Virus record (IMG/VR): IMGVR_UViG_3300045950_000211
Location: 1 to 29,043 of that record
Reading direction: 5' to 3' (one strand)
Source of the DNA: a virus
DNA length: 29,043 bases
The stretch's first letter is position 1. Each line of letters starts with the position of its first letter. Below, piece by piece: positions 21,245 to 27,959 of this stretch. The position numbers and the translations under genes are program-made. Under the pieces are notes generated by a model. It saw nothing but the letters and a program-made list of their open reading frames with translations, ran no database searches and was not told the DNA's origin.

Positions 21245-22808
21245 CGGCTGGTGCCTCGACGACGTCCTCGCGCCCGTGCACGCCGGCCAGCCGGGCGGCG
21301 TAGGCGGCGCGGGCGAGGGCATCGGCCAGGGTGGCCGCGTGCGGCTCGGCGAGGCTCTCGGCCAGGGCCTCGATCAGCTCGGCGGCGGTCCAGTCCTCGC
21401 GCTCGGCGCGCCCGAACAGGATCTCGAGCGGCGTCACCAGGGGCCCCAACTGCTGGCGCCAGTCGGCCATGGCCTCGTCCACCAGGGCGTCCATCGCATC
21501 CGGCGGGGCCGGTGCCGGCTGCGGTTGCGTCGCCTGCAATGTGCGCACGGGCACCGCTACCGGCGGCTGGCGGGCGGCCAGTGCCAGCGGATCGGCGGCG
21601 GGCGTCAGCAGCGGCTCGGTGCCGTCGGGCTCCGGGATCCCCCACTTGGCGCGCGCCCAGGCGAGCGGCACCGGCAGCCCGAGCCCGACCAGGCGCTCGA
21701 GCTGCTCGGCCAGCGCGCCCAGATCCTCGGGCTCGACGACGCGCAGGGCCAGGCGCGGCAGCGGCGCCGCCTCGCCCAGGTTGAGGTGCACCAGCGGGGT
21801 GACCAGATCGCGCTCGAGGGTGGCAATCAGGGCCTGGGCGTCGGCGCGCAGGAGCTCGCGGCGGACGTCGTCGTGTACGCGCGCCTGGGCCAGGCTGCCG
21901 CTCGCCCCCTGATCGGTGGTGAGCGTCTGGCCGAGCACGGCCTTGGACACCGCCCGGTCCAGGTACTCGAGCAGGCGCTGGTAGAGATCGGCGCTCGCGG
22001 CCTTGCCGCCGGCCTCGATGAGCTCCACGCCCATGCTGGCCGGGATCACGGCGGCGGCGTCCGCGCCGAGCCCGAGCACCGCCTCCTTCAGCACCTCGAC
22101 GTCGGCCGGGGTGGCGGCGGCGTCGTACTTGCCGAGCCGGAGCGGCTGGCCGTAGAGCTCGCAGAAGCGCGCCCAGTCGCGGAGCGCGTAGCTCTTGATG
22201 ACCCAGGCCCAGAGCACGGCGCGGGCCACACCGGCGGTGAGCGGCGAGTCGGCGTGCGCCAGGCGGTGGACGATGAAGCGCGCCGGGGGCAGGGCCTCGC
22301 CGCTGTGCGGGGCCGTCTCGCTCAGGAGCCTGAGCTCGGCCGGGCCCTGGCGGCTGAAGCGGAACCAGTGCGCCGGCCGTGGCAGCACCCGCTCGGGCAG
22401 CCACGGGCTCTGGCGCGTGTCCCAGACGATCTCGGCCACCGCGTAGCCCTTGGCCACCGCGTCCATCAGGTGCATCAGGAGCTCGCCCACCGGCAGCCGG
22501 GCGAGGGCGCTGCGCGTCAGCTCGGCGGCGGCGTGGGCGGCGGCGCTGTCGTCGGCCGCCTCCACCTCGAGCGGCAGGGCGGCGACCGCCATGCGGCGGG
22601 TGGCGAGCACGGCGCGGTAGTGCAGATCCTTCTCCGCGATCTCCTCGGCGGCGAGCAGGTAGTCGCGGGCGTCGCCCTGGGCGGCGCGGCGCAGCAGGGC
22701 CGCCACCCGGCCCGGGGTGAGGCTGGTGAGCGGGCGCCAGGCGGCGGCCGCGCGCGGGCCGCTGACCGTGGGGGTGGCGATCTCGGTCGTCAGATCGGGG
22801 CGGGCCAT
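21234..22808 (-). CDS. Portal protein (DUF935, Mu gp29-like, 524 aa)
   Basis: The ATG at 22808 (MARPDLTTEIATP) was chosen since the family starts here; the open frame upstream overlaps the terminase gene. Landmarks of the DUF935 family are LTPGRVAALLRRAAQGDARDYLLAAEEIAEKDLHYRAVLATR, EIVWD-x-R near residue 120, YALRDWARFCELYGQPLRLGKYD, and GLTLTTDQG-like QTLTTDQGASGSLAQARVHDDVR near residue 320. A C-terminal helical tail follows (LVDEAMADWRQQLGPLV). The dodecameric portal is the DNA channel of the head. It overlaps the terminase end by 19 bp. A copy of the phage-end repeat lies within the coding sequence at 21523-21552, encoding VRTLQATQPQ in a variable linker. Confidence 0.9.
   Translation of the reverse strand: MARPDLTTEIATPTVSGPRAAAAWRPLTSLTPGRVAALLRRAAQGDARDYLLAAEEIAEKDLHYRAVLATRRMAVAALPLEVEAADDSAAAHAAAELTRSALARLPVGELLMHLMDAVAKGYAVAEIVWDTRQSPWLPERVLPRPAHWFRFSRQGPAELRLLSETAPHSGEALPPARFIVHRLAHADSPLTAGVARAVLWAWVIKSYALRDWARFCELYGQPLRLGKYDAAATPADVEVLKEAVLGLGADAAAVIPASMGVELIEAGGKAASADLYQRLLEYLDRAVSKAVLGQTLTTDQGASGSLAQARVHDDVRRELLRADAQALIATLERDLVTPLVHLNLGEAAPLPRLALRVVEPEDLGALAEQLERLVGLGLPVPLAWARAKWGIPEPDGTEPLLTPAADPLALAARQPPVAVPVRTLQATQPQPAPAPPDAMDALVDEAMADWRQQLGPLVTPLEILFGRAEREDWTAAELIEALAESLAEPHAATLADALARAAYAARLAGVHGREDVVEAPADGG
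21523..21552 (-). repeat. Second interior inverted copy of the phage-end repeat, within the portal gene
   Basis: On the minus strand this copy contains CCGTGCGCACATTGCAGGCG and matches the end repeat (starting at 797) at 22 of 26 positions, through to GACGCAA. It has the same orientation as the 13276 copy. It encodes a proline/glutamine-rich linker where sequence can vary. Confidence 0.65.
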
Positions 22809-24121
22809 GGCAGGGCCTCCTCGGCGGTGCCGGCGTAGTGGCGGCGGGTGACCGGCTGGTAGTCGTAGACGGGGGCGCCGTCGCCGGCGGCGGCGCAGGC
22901 GAGTGCGATCGCCCAGAAGCGATCGGCGTGGCCGGCACCGGTGCGGGGCGCGGCCAGGCGCGGCAGGCCACCGGCGCCGGGCTCCATGCGCACCGCGCGC
23001 AGATCGGCCGCGAGCGAGCTCTGCTCGGTAGCGGCCACCGGCAGGCCGAGGCGGCGATCCTGCAGTCGCTGCTTCAGCGCCACGGCGAGCTCGAGCTTGC
23101 GCGCCGGGGTGAAGAGCACGCCGGCCACGCGGTAGCTGCCATGGCGGCGCCTGGCCTCCTCGACCGGCATCTCGCCCATGCCGGTCTGATCGATGGCGGC
23201 GCGCACCACGCGGTAGCTCTGCATGACCCGATCGAGCTCGGCCAACTGCGCGGCGAAGGAGGCCCCGCGCATGACGACGAGCTCGCGCAGCACCAGGTGC
23301 TGACGGCCGTCGGCCTCGAGCACCGCGATCACGGCGAGGTCGCCACGCGCGGCGATGTCCATGCCGACGAAGACCGGGCTGCCGCCGTAGGCGGCGAGCG
23401 GCAGGGCCTCGAGGGCCGGCCCGATCTCGGCCCAGGTGAGCCACTCGCGGCCGGCGCGGTCCAGGAAGGCGCACTCGAACTCCTGGGCGAAGGTGTCGGG
23501 GTCGGCGGCGGCGCGCTTCAGCTCCTCGATGTCGCGTGGCAGGCCGTCGGCCACGGCGTCGTGCAGGGTCACGGTGTGGCGGGAGAAGAGTCCGCCCAGG
23601 CCCGTGGTCATGATCTCGTGGAACATGTCGCCGGCCCCGGCCGGCGTGCTGATGACACGCAGGCGCAAGCCCGGGCGCGAGACCACCGGCACCAGCGCGC
23701 TCCAGAGGGCGCGGCTGTCGCGGTGGTGCGCGAACTCGTCCAGGATCAGGTTGTCGCTCATGCCGCGCGCGGTGGTGGCGTTGGCGGCCACGGCGCGGAT
23801 GTAGGAGCCCCCGGGCAGCTTCACCACGTGCGCGAACTGATCGGCCTCGAAGGGCTCCTCGAGGGCCTCGAAGGCGGCCCCGATGGCGCGCAGGTGCAGC
23901 TTGACGCCGGCCTCCATGGCATCGACGGCGCGGTCGCGCGAGATGGAGAGGATGGTCCAGCGCGCGAGCCGGCCGCTGGCCTCGGCCTCGAGGGCATCGA
24001 GCACGGCCTCGAGCGTGGTGGTGAAGGTCTTGCCGGACTGGCGGCTCCAGCAGGCGGCCTTCCAGCGGCTGCTGTCGGTGAGGTAGCGGCGCTGGTAGGC
24101 GTAGAGGACGGGCGCGCTCAT
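22790..24121 (-). CDS. Large terminase subunit (Mu gp28-like, 443 aa)
   Basis: The ATPase motor has a Walker A motif near residues 26-32 (SRQSGKT), a Walker B near 125-129 (LILDE, with FAH following) and a coupling motif VISTPAG near residue 158. The nuclease domain has an acidic motif FVGMDIAARGDL near residue 245, AIDQTGMGE near 310 and a closing HADRFWAIALA near 405. These are the acidic residues that bind two metals for DNA cleavage. The protein pumps DNA into the head; in Mu-type phages packaging starts from the left end and takes flanking host DNA. The gene overlaps the upstream methyltransferase-like gene by 4 bp and the portal gene by 19 bp. Confidence 0.93.
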   Translation of the reverse strand: MSAPVLYAYQRRYLTDSSRWKAACWSRQSGKTFTTTLEAVLDALEAEASGRLARWTILSISRDRAVDAMEAGVKLHLRAIGAAFEALEEPFEADQFAHVVKLPGGSYIRAVAANATTARGMSDNLILDEFAHHRDSRALWSALVPVVSRPGLRLRVISTPAGAGDMFHEIMTTGLGGLFSRHTVTLHDAVADGLPRDIEELKRAAADPDTFAQEFECAFLDRAGREWLTWAEIGPALEALPLAAYGGSPVFVGMDIAARGDLAVIAVLEADGRQHLVLRELVVMRGASFAAQLAELDRVMQSYRVVRAAIDQTGMGEMPVEEARRRHGSYRVAGVLFTPARKLELAVALKQRLQDRRLGLPVAATEQSSLAADLRAVRMEPGAGGLPRLAAPRTGAGHADRFWAIALACAAAGDGAPVYDYQPVTRRHYAGTAEEALPWPAPI

Positions 24122-24828
24122 GGCGACTCGATGAGGAGCTCGGTCAGCGGCCGGCGGGCCTCGCCCTGGCGGCGCGTGAAGGCGGTGATCGACAGGCCGG
24201 CGTAGAGCGCGCGCAGCCCCGGCGCTTCGCGGCAGCGGAGCACGAAGCGGCCGGAGAGGGCCTTGAGCGCGGCCGCGAGCGCCTGCTGCAGGGCGGCGTC
24301 GGCGGCGTCGGGCAGATCGCAGTAGAAGACGCTCCCGGGGCTGTCGTAGAGCGCGAGCAGGCGCGGCCAGGGCGCATCTTCCAGGATCACGTGCTGCAGC
24401 CGCCGGGTCACGGCCTGCATGGCGGCGATGAGCCGCTCGAGCGCGGGCGCCGGCGGCCGCGATCGCCCGCGCGCGGTGCTGTAGGTGCTGACCGGGGCCA
24501 GGCGCTGCCGCCGCCAGATCATGAGGGCGGCCTGCGCGACCTCGCTCGTGCCGGCCGGCGCGTCCGGGTGGGCGAGCCGCTCTGTCAGCGCCTCTGCCAG
24601 CGGCCCCGAGTGGAACTTGAGGCAGCGGAAGAGGTTGGTGAGTGCCGGATCGCGGCCGGCCCAGATCTCGATCGTGCTGCGGGGCTTCGCCAGCAGCACC
24701 GCGCCCGGGCCGCCCATGAGCTCGACGTAGCAGGTGTGCGGCGGCAGCCGGGCGAGGATGTGGCGGACGAGGCGACGCTGGCCGGGCGGCTCGGTGAAGA
24801 GCGGGGGCGGGCGCTCACGCGGCGCCAT
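24118..24828 (-). CDS. D12-class DNA adenine methyltransferase-like protein lacking the DPPY motif (236 aa)
   Basis: The ATG at 24828 begins MAPRERPPPLFTEPPGQ and overlaps the gp27-like stop by 14 bp. The S-adenosylmethionine-binding motif is recognisable: CYVELMGGPGAVLLAKP near residues 33-49, corresponding to the FEPFGGG-x-x-V motif of Dam enzymes, then EIWAGRDPALTNLFRCLKF, the counterpart of the ND-x-x-x-x-L-x-N-x-F segment. The catalytic DPPY motif, however, is replaced by DLPD (residues 171-174, in YCDLPDAAD). The protein probably cannot methylate adenine in the usual way. The family is expected to be active in Mu-like phages at this locus. It may be decayed or repurposed as a DNA-binding protein. 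Family call is by motif order. Confidence 0.75.
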   Translation of the reverse strand: MAPRERPPPLFTEPPGQRRLVRHILARLPPHTCYVELMGGPGAVLLAKPRSTIEIWAGRDPALTNLFRCLKFHSGPLAEALTERLAHPDAPAGTSEVAQAALMIWRRQRLAPVSTYSTARGRSRPPAPALERLIAAMQAVTRRLQHVILEDAPWPRLLALYDSPGSVFYCDLPDAADAALQQALAAALKALSGRFVLRCREAPGLRALYAGLSITAFTRRQGEARRPLTELLIESP

Positions 24829-25348
24829 AGAGCGCCTCGCGGATGGTGGCGAGCGTGCCCGCATCGAGGCTGCGGCCGGCGCGCGTGGCGGCGCGCTCGG
24901 CGGCGTCGAGCTTGCTCTTCACCTCCTCGGCGAAGCGCTTCTGGCCGATGCTGGCGCGGCTGGCGTCGGCCACGGCGCGGGCGGCGGCCGACAGGAGCTT
25001 GATGCGGGCACCGGCGTCGTCGCTGTCCTGGGCGTCGGCGATGCGGGTCAGGGCCTCGAAGAGCGAGGCCTGCACCATGCGGATGGTGGCCGCGCCCTGC
25101 TCGTCGGCGTCGTCGGGCGCGGCGCGGTTGAGCAGCACGGCCGCCTCGGCGGCGGCGCGGATCCGCCCCATGACCGCGTGCAGCCGCTGGTCGTAGCGGT
25201 GCACGGCGGCGTGGCTGATCTCGTAGCCCTGCTCCTTCAGCCACTCCGACAGCAGCACGTAGCCGCCGTGGGTCTTGTCGAGGAGCAGGCGCTCGAGCTC
25301 GGCCTTGAGCGTGGCTGGCAGGCCATCGACCTTGCTGCGCCGGGGCAT
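24815..25348 (-). CDS. Small terminase subunit (Mu gp27-like, DUF3486)
   Basis: The 177-residue protein starts PRRSKVDGLPATLKAELERLLLDKTHGGYVLLSEWLKEQGYEISHAAVHRYDQRLH. This is the DUF3486 signature: a basic start, then a helix-turn-helix whose recognition part ends in S-x-x-A-V-H-R-Y. The middle and C-terminal parts are alanine-rich coiled helices (RIKLLSAAARAVADASRASIGQKRFAEEV, the conserved end). The protein binds phage DNA and recruits the large subunit. It starts 3 bp after the gp26-like stop and overlaps the methyltransferase-like gene by 14 bp. Confidence 0.88.
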   Translation of the reverse strand: MPRRSKVDGLPATLKAELERLLLDKTHGGYVLLSEWLKEQGYEISHAAVHRYDQRLHAVMGRIRAAAEAAVLLNRAAPDDADEQGAATIRMVQASLFEALTRIADAQDSDDAGARIKLLSAAARAVADASRASIGQKRFAEEVKSKLDAAERAATRAGRSLDAGTLATIREALYGAA

Positions 25349-25351
25349 GGC

Positions 25352-25675
25352 TCAGCCCCGGCGTGGCCGGGCGACGTCGATCGGGGCCTCGGCGCGGTAG
25401 TCCACCACCGCCTCGCCGTCGGCGGTGAGCTCGGCGATCCACTGGGCGCGGCGCTTGATGGTGACGAGGTTGCGCTTGGCCAGGCTCACGAGCTCGCGGC
25501 GCACGTCGTCGTTGGTCGCGCGCACCGGGATGTCGCGGCAGGCGCCGAGCAGCACGGACTCGTTGGTGCCGTAGGGGCGGGCGTGCCAGAGCGCGAGCAG
25601 CAGCACCCAGCGCAGGTATTCGCGCTCGGCGCGGGCGTGGTCGATGGCGTGCCCGAACTTGTCATCAGCGGCCAT
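25352..25675 (-). CDS. Gp26-like winged-helix protein (107 aa)
   Basis: The sequence HAIDHARAEREYLRWVLLLALWHARPYGTNESVLLGACRDIPVRATNDDVRRELVSLAKRNLVTIKRRAQWIAELTADGEAVVDY shows a helical start and then a winged-helix arrangement (helix-helix-recognition helix, then strands WIAELTADGEAVV). In Mu-like phages a protein of this kind lies directly before the gp27 small terminase, and this one has the same spot. Its function is not established; DNA binding or a role in assembly is possible. It starts within the end of the preceding gene (11 bp overlap) and ends 3 bp before the small terminase start. Confidence 0.72.
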   Translation of the reverse strand: MAADDKFGHAIDHARAEREYLRWVLLLALWHARPYGTNESVLLGACRDIPVRATNDDVRRELVSLAKRNLVTIKRRAQWIAELTADGEAVVDYRAEAPIDVARPRRG

Positions 25676-26141
25676 GGCGGGCCTCCATCATCGTTTCCCA
25701 GATCCGATCCAGCTTGGCGTTCATGGCCGTGTACTCGCGGATGGCGTCGTCGCGGCGCTGGTACTCGCGCTTGCCCTCCTCGACGCTGCCCTCCATGGCG
25801 GCGATGCGCCGCTCGGCCTCCTGCACGCGCTCGCGCAGGACCGCGATCACGTGGTCCACCGCCTTCTGGTAGCGCGACTCGGCGTGCTCGAGCAGGCGCA
25901 GCGTGTCCTCGCGGCGCTGGTACAGGGTGGGCAGCTCGGTCAAGGTCTGCTGCAGGCGCTCGTCGACCTGGGCGGTGTGGCGGGCGACGTCGCCGATCTC
26001 GGCGATGCGGGCCTCGAGCTGGGTCATGATGCGGGCGCCCATCCAGCGCACGATGGTGAACAGGCCGCCGAGCAGCGTGACGGCGCCGGTGACGAAGGCC
26101 GGCAGCAGGTAGTCGAGCAGCAGGTGGCCGTCGAGGGTCAC
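25665..26141 (-). CDS. Membrane-anchored coiled-coil protein of the lysis region (158 aa)
   Basis: The first ~35 residues include a transmembrane helix (LLPAFVTGAVTLLGGLFTIVRWMG), the rest is a long charged coiled coil (MTQLEARIAEIGDVARHTAQVDERLQQTL, then REDTLRLLEHAESRYQ, VLRERVQEAERRIAAMEGS). The pattern resembles DUF2730-like Mu gp25 proteins and inner-membrane spanin subunits (Rz-like), an N-terminal anchor with a periplasmic coiled coil. The N-terminal ~70 residues are paralogous to the next upstream gene (LLD-x-LLP ... IA-x-x-G-x-VAR-x-T-x-x-VDERLQ). It overlaps that gene by ATGA. A spanin or Rz-like role is plausible but not shown. Confidence 0.7.
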   Translation of the reverse strand: MTLDGHLLLDYLLPAFVTGAVTLLGGLFTIVRWMGARIMTQLEARIAEIGDVARHTAQVDERLQQTLTELPTLYQRREDTLRLLEHAESRYQKAVDHVIAVLRERVQEAERRIAAMEGSVEEGKREYQRRDDAIREYTAMNAKLDRIWETMMEARHGR

Positions 26142-26470
26142 GGCTGGCCCTCGGCGGCGGTCGGGGTCATGGCGGCCGGCGGCTCGCCGCGGGCGATGGC
26201 GGCGATGCGGGCGCGGCTCTGCTCGATCTCGGTGAGCGCCTGGGCGGTGCGGCCGGCGATCTCGGCGGCGCCGGTCAAGAGGCCCTGCAGCCGCTCGTCG
26301 ACCTCGCGGGTCTGGCGTGCCACCTCGCCCAGATCGGCGATCTGCGTCTCCAGCTCGGTCAAGATCCGGCGGGCCCAGCGGCCGAGGGCGCGCGCGAGCC
26401 AGCCGGCGAGGGCGAGGAGACCCGCGCCGGCCCCGCCGGGCAGCAGCCAGTCGAGGAGCTCTGGGCTCAC
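26138..26470 (-). CDS. Chimeric membrane protein: N-half like the downstream gene, C-half like the upstream gene (110 aa)
   Basis: The first ~65 residues (MSPELLDWLLPGGAGAGLL, then RRILTELETQIADLGEVARQTREVDERLQGLLTG) match the start of the 158-residue downstream protein. The last ~45 residues (GAAEIAGRTAQALTEIEQSRARIAAIARGEPPAA) match the end of the 99-residue upstream lipoprotein (GAADLADRTARALIELELCQARVAAIARGEPLEA). A transmembrane helix lies at ~10-28. The chimera keeps 4-bp overlaps with both neighbours. Such an N-downstream/C-upstream protein is what tandem duplication over a gene boundary would give. Function unknown; it may be a holin-, spanin- or membrane-scaffold-like protein. Confidence 0.72.
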   Translation of the reverse strand: MSPELLDWLLPGGAGAGLLALAGWLARALGRWARRILTELETQIADLGEVARQTREVDERLQGLLTGAAEIAGRTAQALTEIEQSRARIAAIARGEPPAAMTPTAAEGQP

Positions 26471-26766
26471 GGCGTCACCTCCACCGGCGGCAGCACGTCC
26501 ACGGACGGCAGCACGGGCACCGGGGCGGACTCCGGCGCGGGCGGGGCGGCCTCAAGCGGCTCGCCGCGAGCGATGGCCGCCACCCGCGCCTGGCAGAGCT
26601 CGAGCTCGATGAGGGCGCGGGCGGTGCGATCGGCCAGATCGGCGGCACCGAGCAGGAGCTCGGTCGAGCGCTCGCCCGGGCGGGTGGCGAGCTGTGGCGA
26701 GCAGCCGGCGAGCGCCCACAGGCAGAGGGCGAGGGCGAGGTAGAGGACGAGCGTGGGCCTAATCAT
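26467..26766 (-). CDS. Small lipoprotein of the lysis region (99 aa)
   Basis: The start ATG at 26766 is fixed by an unusually strong ribosome binding site. The protein opens MIRPTLVLYLALALCLWALAGC, a signal peptide with a lipobox (L-A-G-C, Cys at residue 22). The mature part has QLATRPGERSTELLLGAADLADRTARALIELELCQARVAAIARGEPLEA, and a proline-rich tail (PVPVLPSVDVLPPVEVTP). A short lipoprotein after a phage lysozyme is the layout of an outer-membrane spanin (Rz1-like), here not embedded in another gene. The partner inner-membrane spanin could be one of the two following genes. The C-terminal half is duplicated in the chimera encoded next. Confidence 0.72.
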   Translation of the reverse strand: MIRPTLVLYLALALCLWALAGCSPQLATRPGERSTELLLGAADLADRTARALIELELCQARVAAIARGEPLEAAPPAPESAPVPVLPSVDVLPPVEVTP

Positions 26767-26767
26767 C

Positions 26768-26780
26768 GGATCACCTCCTT
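26768..26780 (-). promoter_or_regulatory. Full-length Shine-Dalgarno, 13-base match to the 16S rRNA 3' end
   Basis: The minus strand reads AAGGAGGTGATCC, the complement of the complete 3' end of 16S rRNA, one base before the ATG at 26766 (AGGAGG core is 7 bases from ATG). It sets the start of the lipoprotein gene. Confidence 0.75.
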
Positions 26781-26810
26781 CGAGTGGCAGCGGTGCATGG
26801 CGCGGGGTGG

Positions 26811-27326
26811 TCATGGGCGTGCCTCGCGCGCGAGCGGCGGCAGGGCGGGGGCTTGACCCAGGCACTTCTGGTGCTCGGCGGCGCGGCGGCGGACGAGGCC
26901 GCGGAGCTCGCGGCCGCCGGCGCGGGTCCAGCGCAGGATCTGGCGGCAGGCGCCGGCGTAGTCGGGCGGCTGTTGCTTCAACAGGCGCACCATCGTGCTG
27001 TTGCACCAGGCCGGCGCGCCGATGTTGTAGGCGAGGCTCACGTAGGCGTCCCACTCGTGCTGGGCGAGCGGCACCGGCCCCAGGCAGTTGCGCATCTGCC
27101 GCTGCATCGCGTCGACATCGTGGGCGAGGCGGACGATGGCGCGCTCGGGGCTGATCCGATCGCCCGGCCGGATGGGCGAGCCGTCGGCGCGCCGGGTGGT
27201 GCCGAAGCCCACGGTCTTGATGCCGACGCCGTCGTCGTAGGCGTGCTCGCGGAAGGCCTCGTGCACGGCGATGCCGGCGACGGCCAGGGCGGAGACGGTC
27301 AGGGCGGTGGGCAGCATGCGTGGCAT
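26811..27326 (-). CDS. Endolysin: phage lysozyme with signal-anchor N-terminus (171 aa)
   Basis: Glu23, Asp32 and Thr38 have the exact spacing of the T4-lysozyme triad (E-x8-D-x5-T), in HEAFREHAYDDGVGIKTVGFG. The rest of the fold is present (RAIVRLAHDVDAMQRQM, QHEWDAYVSLAYNIGAPAWCNST, and a C-terminal GRELRGLVRRRAAEHQKC). The enzyme cleaves the glycan bond of peptidoglycan. Residues 5-22 (LPTALTVSALAVAGIAVH) form a weakly hydrophobic helix rich in Ala, Gly, Thr and Ser, typical of signal-anchor-release endolysins that reach the periplasm through Sec and are later released. Four cysteines in the enzyme domain may pair. It starts 46 bp after Mor and precedes the lipoprotein. An alternative start (MLPTAL) is at 27317. 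Confidence 0.88.
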   Translation of the reverse strand: MPRMLPTALTVSALAVAGIAVHEAFREHAYDDGVGIKTVGFGTTRRADGSPIRPGDRISPERAIVRLAHDVDAMQRQMRNCLGPVPLAQHEWDAYVSLAYNIGAPAWCNSTMVRLLKQQPPDYAGACRQILRWTRAGGRELRGLVRRRAAEHQKCLGQAPALPPLAREARP

Positions 27327-27344
27327 GTGCCCGAGCCTCGCAAA

Positions 27345-27361
27345 GGCCGCCGGTGGCGGCC
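27345..27361 (-). terminator. Hairpin after mor, possible terminator
   Basis: On the minus strand, shortly after the Mor stop, GGCCGCC-ACC-GGCGGCC makes a 7-bp perfect stem with a 3-base loop followed by TTT and then G. The T-run is short, so termination may be partial; the lysozyme start is 19 bases further on. Confidence 0.5.
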
Positions 27362-27372
27362 ATGAAAGCCCG

Positions 27373-27741
27373 TTACTTCCCGCCCTGGATCGGTCCGGGC
27401 GTGAGCTGCGGCAGCGACAATTGCTCGGCGTGGCGGGCGCGCATGCGCTTCACCAGGCGATAGACGTGCACGGTGGTGACGCCGTGGGTGCGGGCGAGCT
27501 CGGCGTGGTTGCGGCCGTCGAAGTGCGCCCAGATCTTGAGATCGCGCTCGTGCCGCTGCACCGAGTCGATCTTGGGCAGGTAGACGTTGGCACCGCCGAT
27601 GTGCTCGATGATGCGGCACATGACCAGGTAGCCGGCGTATTCGGCCTGTGCGCGATCGAGGCCGAGGCCGTCCGCCAGGGCGGCGGCGGCGTGGTCGGCC
27701 ATCTCGACCAGGAGCGGGGTGGCCCCGTCGCGCCAGCTCAT
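27373..27741 (-). CDS. mor: Mor/C-type transcription activator (122 aa)
   Basis: The C-terminal domain shows the Mor family pattern: VYLPKIDSVQRHERDLKIWAHFDGRNHAELARTHGVTTVHVYRLVKRMRARH. This is a short region that binds the dyad followed by a helix-turn-helix (HAELARTHGVTTVHVYRLVKR). In Mu, Mor activates the middle promoter for the C gene, and C activates the late promoters. Only one member is seen here, directly ahead of the lysozyme and late genes, so it may activate late transcription by itself. The N-terminal ~60 residues (LLVEMADHAAAALADGLGLDRAQAEYAGYLVMCRIIEHIGG) form the dimerisation domain. It starts in an ATGA overlap with the preceding gene, and a hairpin follows. Confidence 0.9.
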   Translation of the reverse strand: MSWRDGATPLLVEMADHAAAALADGLGLDRAQAEYAGYLVMCRIIEHIGGANVYLPKIDSVQRHERDLKIWAHFDGRNHAELARTHGVTTVHVYRLVKRMRARHAEQLSLPQLTPGPIQGGK

Positions 27742-27959
27742 GGCCGCGACTCCGGGGCGAGCGAGTACAGCCAGCGGCCGCGCCCGACGCGCCGGCAGCG
27801 GACGTCGTAGCCGTTGGCGCGGAGCTCTGCCGCGCAGGCGCTGACGGCGCAGACACCGGCGGCGACGATGATGTCGAGGGTGCTGTGCTCGCCGCCGGTC
27901 GCGAGCAGGGCCAGCATGCGCTGGAGGCGTGGCGAGGTCTCGATGCGGGCGGCCTTCAT
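27738..27959 (-). CDS. Small winged-helix protein upstream of mor (73 aa)
   Basis: The sequence KAARIETSPRLQRMLALLATGGEHSTLDIIVAAGVCAVSACAAELRANGYDVRCRRVGRGRWLYSL is a compact winged helix: helix (SPRLQRMLALLA), helix (STLDIIVAAGV), recognition helix (VSACAAELRANG), then a wing (DVRCRRVGRGRWLYSL). Small proteins like this occur in early or middle regions of transposable phages. It overlaps the gene before it (ATGA at 27959-27962) and mor (ATGA at 27738-27741). The larger open frame to 28379 on the same strand is a shadow of the preceding gene. A DNA-binding role is likely, target unknown. Confidence 0.7.
   Translation of the reverse strand: MKAARIETSPRLQRMLALLATGGEHSTLDIIVAAGVCAVSACAAELRANGYDVRCRRVGRGRWLYSLAPESRP

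Noticed and set aside
26467-27363. 298-codon ORF ending in the lipoprotein
   Set aside because: The upstream part is a frame shadow of the lysozyme. The strong Shine-Dalgarno and signal peptide place the true start at 26766.
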